From contig CANLSH010000016.1 of the NCBI GenBank assembly GCA_947493705.1, forward strand, positions 1-64,000: a DNA stretch of 64,000 bases, in the 5' to 3' direction. Of the stretch, positions 24,870 to 32,455 are shown in pieces. The first letter of the stretch is position 1. Each line of letters begins with the position of its first letter. The stretch comes from an uncultured Arachnia sp. Its GTDB lineage: Bacteria > Actinomycetota > Actinomycetes > Propionibacteriales > Propionibacteriaceae. Position numbers and translations under genes: made by a program. The notes under the pieces are model-generated. The model worked only from the letters and a program-made list of their open reading frames with translations, made no database searches and was not told the origin of the DNA.

Positions 24870-27800
24870 TGAGAATCCACAGACTGCACATTGAGGCCAT
24901 CGGCCCGTTCCCCGGAAGCCACGACGTCGATTTCGATGAATTGTCGGCCGGTGGTCTTTTCCTGCTGGAGGGACCGACGGGGGCCGGCAAGTCCACGCTC
25001 ATCGACGCCATCACCTTCGGTCTCTACGGGACGGTCGGCACGCTCGGTACGGCTGAGAACACCAGATTGCCTTCGAACCACGCACCGCTGAGCGAACCGG
25101 TCATCGAGGTGACCTTCTCCACCACATCCGGCATCTACCGGACCAGGCGCACCCCCGCGTGGGAACGACCGAAGAAGCGAGGAGACGGCCTCACCTCGCA
25201 GAATGCCACGGCCAAATTGTGGAGGCTGTCGGCAGTCGAAGACGTGGGCGGCGAACCAATCGCCGCCACCACCCAGGAGGTGGGTGCCGAGATGCAACGC
25301 ATCCTGGGCCTTACCCGGGAGCAGTTCATGCAGACCGTCGTCCTGCCACAGGGCCGGTTCTCCACCTTCCTGCGCGCCAGGCCCGACGAGCGGGCCCAGG
25401 TGTTGCGCGACGTGTTCGGCACCGCCATCTACCAGCAGGTTCAGGACCAACTCATAGAGATGGCCCGCACGGCCAAGCGCAGAATTACCGCCGCTGAGGG
25501 GGAGACCAGCTCGGCCGTGGCTGCGTTCACGAGCCTGCTGAGCGACGTCGACCCCGCCATCCCGGCGCTGCACGAAGCCGGCTCCGCCCTTGACGCGGAC
25601 GAGCTGATCCGCATCGCGGATGAGGTGTGGACCGCGACGAAACAGCGGTGCGAGGAGGCCGGTGAGGCGCTGGGGTGGGCGCAGACAGCCGAGGTCACTG
25701 CACGGCTGCTGCTGGACAGCCAGAAGGAACTGCAAAACAATCTTGCGCGACGGACCGCACTGCTGACCGAGCAGACCCGGCTCACGGACCAAACGGATTC
25801 CATCGCGAGGAGTCGCGAACGCTTGGCCACGGGGCAGCGGGCGGCGATGGTCACAGGGTCTCTGCGCGCCCACGAATCCGCTACCAGCAGCATGAGCCGT
25901 GCCCACCAGAGGGTCGCCACCAGCTGTGGTGAACTGCGCGGCACCCCGGATGCGGATTTGTCAGAGATCGGTCACACGGAGGCAGTGCGGGACGTGATCG
26001 AGGACGTCACCAGCAAACGATCCGGCCTTGTGGAGGGGATGCAGGTGGAGGCCACCCTTCCTGAACGCCTGGAACGGCTCACATCCGACGAGGCGTCCTT
26101 GACCGAGGCCAGCGCAGCGTTGACCATGGAGCGCCAGGAGTTGTCGGCGAGGCCCACCGTGCGTGAGCAACTCGCCGCGAGTCTCGACGCACTGCGTCAG
26201 ACCGCCACACCCGTGGCCCTCGCCGAACAGATCGCGCAGCGCCGCATCACGGTGCGGGATGCGGCAAAGCGGGTCGAGATCCACACCGAGGAACTGGGGG
26301 AGGCGCAGCAGAGACTGGCTGCAGCGGCGAGGACAGCCACAGCAGCGACCGAGGAGGAGAGTGCCGTTCGGCTGCGGTGGATCAGGAGCACCGCGGGTAC
26401 TCTCGCCGCAGAGCTTGGCGCCGGCCTCCCATGCCCCGTCTGCGGCGGTACCGAACACCCCCATCCGGCTCCCGAACTCCCGGACCACGCCACCTCTCAG
26501 GATGTGGACGAAGCCACCCAACGACGCCAGCTCGCGGATGCTGCTCTGCAGAGAGCAGACAGCGCACTCATCCGGATCGCCGAAAAGCTGGAGGCCCAGC
26601 AGGAAGCCGCCGCCCATACCAGCCTGATCGATGCCGAGACAGCGCTCGCAGCGGCTGAGGCGGATGTCGCCGACGCCAAGAAGGCGGTACGGCTCATCGA
26701 AACTGCGGAGAAGGCGATCATCCACTTCGACACCGAAACCGATGCCATCAAGAAGCGCATTGCGGCCGCGGAGACGGCCACAGCGACCACGACCGAACGC
26801 CTGCGCCGTGACCGCGAACTCCTGGAAGCAGACCAGCAGCGTTGCCGCGCAGCCGCCGGTGACTGCGCAAGCGTCGCGGCACACGTCGATCGACTCGATG
26901 CACGACTGGCCCGGGCACGGAAACTGGTCGACGCACTGCAGGGGTTCCATGAGGCGGAACAACGAGTCAACGACACCTCCACCACGCTGGGCGAGTCGCT
27001 GCGTGAGGCGGGCTTCGAGGATGCCGACGCGGTGCGCGCCGCCCAGCTGGCGACTGCCGAGTCCGCGGATCTCCAGCAGCGCCTCCAGAAGTACGACGCC
27101 GACCTCGCCCGGGTAACCAGCGGACTTGCGGAGGAATCGATGGCGGCGCTGACGGGCGACGAAGTGGTGGATGTGTCGGCAGCCAGGACTTCGCACACCC
27201 TCAGCCATGAGGCTTTGATGGCCGCCTCCGCTGCCGGTGCCACGGCCACCGCTGCCGCCCAGCAGTGTGACCGCAGCCGCCGGTCGCTCGTAAAAGTTCT
27301 CGACAAACACCGCAAACTGGTCGACGATGCAGCTCCCGTCCTGCGGATGATGGAGCTGGCCACCGGCGGGGAGGGCAATCTCAGGTCCACCACCCTGTCC
27401 ACATTCGTTCTGCTCCGACGCTTCGAGGATGTTGTGGCCGCGGCCAACGATCGTCTGGCAGTCGTGTCAGGTGGGCGCTTCATGCTGCTACGGACCGACG
27501 AGCGGGAGGGCCGGGCCCGCAAGGCCGGGCTGGGGCTGAGCGTTCGCGACCACCACACCGAAATCAATCGCGATCCCCACACCCTCTCGGGAGGGGAGAC
27601 GTTCTACGTGTCGCTCTGCTTGGCCCTTGGGCTGGCCGACGTCGTCACCAGTGAGGCAGGAGGCATCAGCCTCGACACGCTCTTCATCGACGAGGGGTTT
27701 GGATCCTTGGACTCGGACACCCTCGACGGGGTGCTCGGGGAGCTGTCACGGCTGCAAGCTGGTGGTCGCGCCGTGGGCATCGTCAGCCACGTAGCGGAGC

Positions 27801-27877
27801 TGAAGACGCGCATTCCGCAGAGAGTCGAGATCTCGCGTAGGGCCGCTGGGGGGTCGACGCTTTCAGTGCGCGCCTAG
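24869..27877 (+). CDS. sbcC: Exonuclease subunit SbcC
   Basis: 1002 aa from ATG 24869. SMC-like ATPase partner of SbcD. Walker A is GPTGAGKST near residue 32-40. Two long coiled-coil arms are rich in Ala, Glu and Arg. The zinc-hook CPVC is at Cys522-Cys525, midway between the arms. The C-terminal half has the signature LSGGETFYVSLCLALGLAD followed by Walker B LFIDEGFGSLD. Length and layout match the family. The coiled-coil region produces several long antisense open frames, which are shadows. It is followed 4 bp later by the repeat array of the VapBC module. Confidence 0.95.
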   Translation: MRIHRLHIEAIGPFPGSHDVDFDELSAGGLFLLEGPTGAGKSTLIDAITFGLYGTVGTLGTAENTRLPSNHAPLSEPVIEVTFSTTSGIYRTRRTPAWERPKKRGDGLTSQNATAKLWRLSAVEDVGGEPIAATTQEVGAEMQRILGLTREQFMQTVVLPQGRFSTFLRARPDERAQVLRDVFGTAIYQQVQDQLIEMARTAKRRITAAEGETSSAVAAFTSLLSDVDPAIPALHEAGSALDADELIRIADEVWTATKQRCEEAGEALGWAQTAEVTARLLLDSQKELQNNLARRTALLTEQTRLTDQTDSIARSRERLATGQRAAMVTGSLRAHESATSSMSRAHQRVATSCGELRGTPDADLSEIGHTEAVRDVIEDVTSKRSGLVEGMQVEATLPERLERLTSDEASLTEASAALTMERQELSARPTVREQLAASLDALRQTATPVALAEQIAQRRITVRDAAKRVEIHTEELGEAQQRLAAAARTATAATEEESAVRLRWIRSTAGTLAAELGAGLPCPVCGGTEHPHPAPELPDHATSQDVDEATQRRQLADAALQRADSALIRIAEKLEAQQEAAAHTSLIDAETALAAAEADVADAKKAVRLIETAEKAIIHFDTETDAIKKRIAAAETATATTTERLRRDRELLEADQQRCRAAAGDCASVAAHVDRLDARLARARKLVDALQGFHEAEQRVNDTSTTLGESLREAGFEDADAVRAAQLATAESADLQQRLQKYDADLARVTSGLAEESMAALTGDEVVDVSAARTSHTLSHEALMAASAAGATATAAAQQCDRSRRSLVKVLDKHRKLVDDAAPVLRMMELATGGEGNLRSTTLSTFVLLRRFEDVVAAANDRLAVVSGGRFMLLRTDEREGRARKAGLGLSVRDHHTEINRDPHTLSGGETFYVSLCLALGLADVVTSEAGGISLDTLFIDEGFGSLDSDTLDGVLGELSRLQAGGRAVGIVSHVAELKTRIPQRVEISRRAAGGSTLSVRA

Positions 27878-27880
27878 TTA

Positions 27881-27912
27881 GTGATGCAGTGATGCGGTGA
27901 TGTTATGATGCT
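27881..27912 (+). promoter_or_regulatory. 8-bp tandem repeat operator before vapB (RTGATGYN x4)
   Basis: GTGATGCA, GTGATGCG, GTGATGTT and ATGATGCT start at 27881, 27889, 27897 and 27905, exactly 8 bp apart, ending 3 bp before the vapB start codon. RHH antitoxins bind spaced repeats of this kind, so it is the likely VapBC autorepression site. Its closeness to the start suggests the transcript is leaderless or nearly so. Confidence 0.55.
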
Positions 27913-27915
27913 GAT

Positions 27916-28149
27916 ATGCGAACGACAGTGGACCTCGATGACAGCGTCCTGGCAGCTGCCCGTTCTCTGGCGAGTGCCAAAGGGATCTCACTGGGCCGCG
28001 CCATATCGGAACTCGCGCTGCGGGGACTGCGACCGACGGAAGATCCACAGCGCGCCCGGACCGGCGACGTGGCGTATTCGCCTTTCCCCGTCATTCACGG
28101 GGAAAGGGTTGTCACTGATGAGCTCGTTGCCGAGCACCGCGATGGTTGA
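27916..28149 (+). CDS. vapB: VapB-type RHH antitoxin
   Basis: 77 aa from ATG 27916. The N-terminal MRTTVDLDDSVLAAARSLA followed by KGISLGRAISELALRGL is a classic RHH antitoxin fold. The C-terminal 35 residues (including FPVIHGERVVTDELVAEH) are the toxin-binding tail; the VIHGERVVTDELV form is typical of VapB partners. It lies 6 bp before the PIN toxin gene. The 8-bp repeat array directly upstream fits negative autoregulation by the VapBC complex. Confidence 0.9.
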   Translation: MRTTVDLDDSVLAAARSLASAKGISLGRAISELALRGLRPTEDPQRARTGDVAYSPFPVIHGERVVTDELVAEHRDG

Positions 28150-28155
28150 GGCCAC

Positions 28156-28590
28156 GTGAGCGACGCGACTCTCCTCCTGGACGTCAATGTCCTGGTCTCC
28201 CTGGCGTTGTCGTCCCATCAGCACCACCGTGCGGCCCACGCAGCCCTTGCGACCATGCAGTCCTGGGCAACAACGCCCATCACAGAAGCAGCCTTCCTCA
28301 GACTGATGATGAACGAAACAGTTGTGGGGAGGCAACTCTTCAGCGGTGAGGCAGTGGGACAGCTCACTGCCATGCGTCAGGACACTCGGTGGCGGTTTGT
28401 GCCGGATGCGTCGACGCTCACCGACTCCCGGATGGATCTTGCGCCTCTGGTTGGACATTCCCAGGTGACCGATTTCCATCTCGTGAATTTGTCGGCGCTC
28501 AACGGTGCACGACTGGCGACATTTGATCGAGCGCTGGTGGCTGCGCTCGCCCCACGGGATCGGCAGCACGTGGAACTGCTACCAGTGTGA
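28156..28590 (+). CDS. vapC: VapC-type PIN-domain RNase toxin
   Basis: 144 aa from GTG 28156. PIN motifs: LLLDVNVLVSLAL (Asp9), an acidic Glu in PITEAAFLRLM, then QVTDFHLVNLSALNGARLATFD carrying the third and fourth acidic residues. VapC toxins are Mg2+-dependent RNases that cut tRNA or rRNA; this member's target is unknown. TDFHLVNLSA-type proteins are a common actinobacterial VapC group. The gene overlaps the end of the convergent Nal1-like protease gene by 12 bp. Confidence 0.9.
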   Translation: MSDATLLLDVNVLVSLALSSHQHHRAAHAALATMQSWATTPITEAAFLRLMMNETVVGRQLFSGEAVGQLTAMRQDTRWRFVPDASTLTDSRMDLAPLVGHSQVTDFHLVNLSALNGARLATFDRALVAALAPRDRQHVELLPV

Positions 28591-29619
28591 CGAGGGTGGG
28601 GCCTGCCCGGCATCTCTGACGGCCAGGTCTGCGTCGAGCTCATCCAGTGCCACAGAGATGGGATTCGCGAAGGTGGTGGAGCCGTCGCTCGAACCGCCGA
28701 AGAGCAGACCCAGGACGCGACGCTCCATGTCCATGACCACGGATCCGGAGTCGCCCTGTTGCGAGAATCGTGGAGACAATGCGCGGTCGGTGTCAACGCG
28801 GACCTGTCGACGCAGTGTGCGTACGCCCAGACCGTCTCCGTAGTCGAGGCTGAGCGTCGCATCGATGGATCCGACTGCTCCGTAGGTGCATCCAGTGGTC
28901 CGCCCGCATTTCTGGACTGCCGTCCCGATCACGGCATCCGCCGAGCCCTCGACGTCCCCGATGCCCTCGACGAATGACTGCCATTCGCGGTCAGGGTCGA
29001 GGGTGATCACCGCCCCGTCGGTGTTCTCCGTGAGCTGCGCCCGCGTCAGGGAGCCGAACTCCTGCGTCTGTGGGTCCCCACCGTCGGGAATGCCGGGCTG
29101 CACCATGCGATCGCCGACACTCCATCCATCATCGATACAGGCAACGTGGAAGTTGGTCAGCGCCATGGCCACACCGGTACGGCGGTCACGCACCATTGCT
29201 CCCAGCGTTCCGACGAAGCCATACTCCCCAACGGCCTCCACGACGGGTGGAGAAAGCCGCACACGACGGGATGGACCCATGCTGATGCCCCCACGCAGTG
29301 TCGTCGGTGTGGCTTCCTCGATGGGGCTTGCGGTCTCGTGTCGCTGCACCACCGGCTGCAACTCGACGACAAGTTCCTGGACATCTGTCTTCACACCGTC
29401 CATCGCCCTGGGAACAACCTCCCCGGCTTCCAGCTCATCCTCGGTCTTTTTCTTGCGTACGTAGACGATGATGCCGAGCTCACCCGTCGGTTCACCGCCC
29501 GATATTTTCTCCCCGATGTCGACGCCCACCACGCCTGATTGTGCGAGTAGTTGGTCCTCCATGGACTCCTTGATGGGGCGGATTGCTGATCGCTTGTGAC
29601 TGTGTGATCCCTCAGGCAT
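28579..29619 (-). CDS. Nal1-like trypsin-fold serine protease, no signal peptide
   Basis: 346 aa from ATG 29619, with AGGAG upstream. The catalytic triad can be read as His158 (TNFHVA), Asp201 (NTDGAV) and Ser291 (QQGDSGSVV). Residues 15-95 form an N-terminal domain (LAQSGVVGVDIGEKISG, ELGIIVYVRKKK) that is common in bacterial and plant Nal1-like proteins and is not a signal peptide. The protease therefore probably acts inside the cell, or is released only by lysis. It lies near a three-gene operon of unknown function on the same strand, with an SDR gene between. Substrate unknown. Confidence 0.85.
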   Translation of the reverse strand: MPEGSHSHKRSAIRPIKESMEDQLLAQSGVVGVDIGEKISGGEPTGELGIIVYVRKKKTEDELEAGEVVPRAMDGVKTDVQELVVELQPVVQRHETASPIEEATPTTLRGGISMGPSRRVRLSPPVVEAVGEYGFVGTLGAMVRDRRTGVAMALTNFHVACIDDGWSVGDRMVQPGIPDGGDPQTQEFGSLTRAQLTENTDGAVITLDPDREWQSFVEGIGDVEGSADAVIGTAVQKCGRTTGCTYGAVGSIDATLSLDYGDGLGVRTLRRQVRVDTDRALSPRFSQQGDSGSVVMDMERRVLGLLFGGSSDGSTTFANPISVALDELDADLAVRDAGQAPPSSHW

Positions 29620-29833
29620 TGGGGGCTCCTGTTCGTGGAATGTAGGGAGGAGACTGAGAACTCAGTACAACACCCGTGCGGTGCAGCCGCTGACACGGCG
29701 AGGGATCGATCCATCGCCAGCCACTAGCTACTACCCGGTGTAGGAGCAGTGAGTGGAGTAGGCAGACACGCTGATGTGCGTGCCCACACGGGGACACCAC
29801 GACGGTGCCCCTTGAGAAGGAGGAGGATCACAC

Positions 29834-30691
29834 ATGGGTGTCTATGTAGTCACAGGAGCAGCTTCAGGCATGGGCCGTTCGACCGCTGAGCAGCTCCGCT
29901 GGGAAGGCCATCGGGTCATTGGGGTGGATCTGCACAAGGCGGACGTGGAGGTGGACCTCTCCACACCTGAGGGACGCAAGCGTGCCGTGGAAGAGGTCAA
30001 GGTCAAGTGCAATGGACGGCTGGATGGCGCCGTGTTGGCTGCCGGGCTGGGACCTGTGCCGGGAAGGGAGGACATCATCGCCAGGGTGAACTTCCTGGGC
30101 GTCGTCGAGCTCATCGAGGGATTGCATGAGGATCTTGCAGAAGCTCGAAACGCCAAGGTCGTGATCTTCTCGTCGAACTCCACCACCACGATTCCGGGGA
30201 TCCCCGATGAGATCATTGACGCCTTCATGGAACGCGACATCGAACGGGCCGTCGAAGTGGCCGCTGCCGCGGGGTCGGAAGCATCTGCAAGTTTTGTCTA
30301 CGCTGGGTCCAAGACGGCTGTCACCCACTGGATGCGCACCATCGGTGTCACGGAGAAGTGGGCAGGTATGGGTATCCGCATCAATGCTCTCGCCCCGGGC
30401 GCCATCCGCACACCCATGGTGGAGGCCCAACTGAACGACCCCAAGCTGGCCCCGGCGATCAAGGCTTTCCCCATTCCGGTGAGGGAGTTCGGCAAACCCG
30501 AGGAGGTTGCCCAGTGGGCTGTCTTCATGCTGTCTCCCGCGGCCAACTTCCTGTGTGGATCGGTGATCTTCCTGGATGGTGGCACCGACGCCTACTTCCG
30601 AGCGGACTCCTGGCCGCGTGCGATGACTGCGGAGGAAATGCCGCAGTACCAGGCGAAGATGGAGGAGTTCGCTCGCACCCTGACCGATTGA
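29834..30691 (+). CDS. Short-chain dehydrogenase/reductase
   Basis: 285 aa from ATG 29834, with a strong AAGGAGGAGG upstream. The Rossmann motif TGAASGMG is at the N-terminus, VDLSTP at the strand-3/acidic position, SSNS for the catalytic serine region, and YAGSKTAV gives the YxxxK pair. The C-terminal part holds the usual RINALAPGAIRTPM and ends with GSVIFLDGGTDAYFR. The pattern resembles hydroxysteroid or coniferyl-alcohol dehydrogenase-like SDRs that use NAD(P). It lies on the plus strand between the minus-strand protease and hydrolase genes and may be unrelated to them. Confidence 0.9.
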   Translation: MGVYVVTGAASGMGRSTAEQLRWEGHRVIGVDLHKADVEVDLSTPEGRKRAVEEVKVKCNGRLDGAVLAAGLGPVPGREDIIARVNFLGVVELIEGLHEDLAEARNAKVVIFSSNSTTTIPGIPDEIIDAFMERDIERAVEVAAAAGSEASASFVYAGSKTAVTHWMRTIGVTEKWAGMGIRINALAPGAIRTPMVEAQLNDPKLAPAIKAFPIPVREFGKPEEVAQWAVFMLSPAANFLCGSVIFLDGGTDAYFRADSWPRAMTAEEMPQYQAKMEEFARTLTD

Positions 30692-30788
30692 TCTCCGCTG
30701 GATGGAGATTTCTGCTCCCCTGATCATCATCAATTCCTACTGGAGCACGCCCTATTCCTCGTTGCTGAAGCAGTGCCCTCTTCGGAGG

Positions 30789-32432
30789 TCAGATGTCGAG
30801 GACAGAGTCGGTGAACTCATCCGAGGTGCGAAGTCGCTCCACACGACGATGCCAGCGTCGATCAGCCGCCCCCTCCACCAACATGTCCAGCATCGTCTCG
30901 CGATCCGGAACATGCATTACGAACGGGTCGCTGTCGTCGCGCTGCTTCTCGAAGTGGCACAGGGCCGCATGACTGAGAGGCCCAAAAGCGCCGTCGGCCT
31001 CAAGTCCGTCGATCTGCCGCTGGAATTGTCGTAGTCCGGAGAAGCCGTAACCCGTCAGCACCAGACGCAGTGTGCCCGTATCAGTCACGGGGCCCACCTG
31101 TTCCATGATCCAACGGCGCGAGCCACCCCGGCCCATCTGGACAGAACGATCGAAAACCATGCCGAGAGCCCGGTCGGTGTTGAGGCCGAGCCATGAGGCA
31201 AACTGCACCATCGGATCGAGATACAGGCGTGCCGCCATCAGCAGCTGTGCCGATTGGAACGGCTCGTGCTCGGCGGCGTCACGGAAGCGGCTGACCCACT
31301 GGTCCTCCCACAGGTCGGCCCCGTCGAGCGGATGCACGCGTACTCCTCGAGGGGGTGTGCGCTGCGATGTCGCACCTTTTCTGGTGGTCAGGTCAACGAG
31401 TGCATCAGACATGGGGCCGAAGACATCAGCGAAGGTGGAGGGCTCGCGACGCCGCATCTCCTCCAGCAGCTTGCCCAGAGTGCCGGAGTCCTGTGTGAAC
31501 TGGACGATTCCGTAGGACAAGCCGATGTGGAAGTGGCCGGAGGCGGGATGGCGCGCGCCGGGGCGGTCGAATCGTCCCTCGAACTCGCCGTCGCGGTTCA
31601 CGGCGCCGAAATCGCCACCCGATTCGTGCACGGCGGTCTGGTTGATGATGTGGATCTTCATTGCGTCGTCGAAGGGTAGGGGGGTTTCCATGTCTGGGAC
31701 CGGCGTCGGGAGGACAGGCGGCGCCTCAGGCTCGTCATCGAAACCCTGGAAATCATCGAGGGGGTCGGTGTCGAACGGGCTCAGGGGGCCGGGGTCGACG
31801 GGATCTACGACTGGTGCTGACAGCTCCCCATGTGCCAGCAGGCGATGAGGATCGTTATAGCTGTCGTAGAACCAGCTGCGTGGCCCCTTCGGGCTCATCA
31901 CCCCGACGTGGAGGGAACGCCCACCCATTCCCATGGAGAGTTCAAGCACCGGGTCGGACATGGCCCGACGTCGCACCACCTCCTCCGCGGTTCGTCGATC
32001 CTCGGTGGAGGAGAAGTCGAAGTCACCCGCGCAAGCATTCGGGTGGTCGGACTGCACACCTGAGGTAGCGACGAGACGGTTGTACGAGAGCGGTCGGTAA
32101 AGGTTGCGAAGCCGCACAGCCCTGCCCACCGCGCGCCGCATCTCGTCACCCATGGCAAGGGCCAGCAGAGTCCACGGCCACAGATGGAGCGGGGGGATGA
32201 GCTCCCCGAAGCCTGCCTCCCGTGCCTTGTCGGCGTGGTGCGGTGTGACGACCTCGTCGACCGAGAAGAACTCGATGCCGTGATCAGCCAGGTAGCGGGC
32301 GAGATCGTCGCGACTGCCCGGCTGATAGAAGTCGGTGTCGACGAATCCGGGGCGAAGGCCGAGTGCTTCCCCAGCCCGTTCAATCTGCTGACGGCGTCCT
32401 CGTGCCGCTTGCTCCGTGACATGAAACTCCAT
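30789..32432 (-). CDS. Modular cell-wall hydrolase-like protein: M15A-like + chitosanase/lysozyme-like + PG-binding
   Basis: 547 aa from ATG 32432, with GGAGGAAAC upstream. Residues 105-195 resemble M15A D,D-carboxypeptidases: NLYRPLSYNR, then GVQSDHPNACAGDFDF (His130, Asp137) and GGRSLHVGV (His175) as zinc ligands. A Pro/Asp-rich linker covers about 205-255. Residues 258-450 hold a second domain, HIINQTAVHESGGDFGAVNR (Glu270 is a catalytic candidate) with SYGIVQFTQDSGTLG, like GH46/lysozyme-type muramidases. Residues 470-515 (FQRQIDGLEADGAFGPLSHAAL) resemble a peptidoglycan-binding repeat. No signal peptide is visible, so export needs another route or lysis. Third gene of the operon. Both enzymatic assignments are from motifs only. 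Confidence 0.7.
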   Translation of the reverse strand: MEFHVTEQAARGRRQQIERAGEALGLRPGFVDTDFYQPGSRDDLARYLADHGIEFFSVDEVVTPHHADKAREAGFGELIPPLHLWPWTLLALAMGDEMRRAVGRAVRLRNLYRPLSYNRLVATSGVQSDHPNACAGDFDFSSTEDRRTAEEVVRRRAMSDPVLELSMGMGGRSLHVGVMSPKGPRSWFYDSYNDPHRLLAHGELSAPVVDPVDPGPLSPFDTDPLDDFQGFDDEPEAPPVLPTPVPDMETPLPFDDAMKIHIINQTAVHESGGDFGAVNRDGEFEGRFDRPGARHPASGHFHIGLSYGIVQFTQDSGTLGKLLEEMRRREPSTFADVFGPMSDALVDLTTRKGATSQRTPPRGVRVHPLDGADLWEDQWVSRFRDAAEHEPFQSAQLLMAARLYLDPMVQFASWLGLNTDRALGMVFDRSVQMGRGGSRRWIMEQVGPVTDTGTLRLVLTGYGFSGLRQFQRQIDGLEADGAFGPLSHAALCHFEKQRDDSDPFVMHVPDRETMLDMLVEGAADRRWHRRVERLRTSDEFTDSVLDI

Positions 32433-32455
32433 GATGTTTCCTCCTGTTGACCTGC

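Noticed and set aside
24716..25906. 396-aa antisense frame over the sbcD-sbcC junction
   Set aside because: It covers two well-supported genes and shows no motif.
25961..27310. Long antisense open frames over sbcC (449 and 361 aa)
   Set aside because: The forward frame has Walker A, zinc hook and signature motifs of SbcC; the coiled-coil Ala/Arg/Glu codons create long antisense frames.
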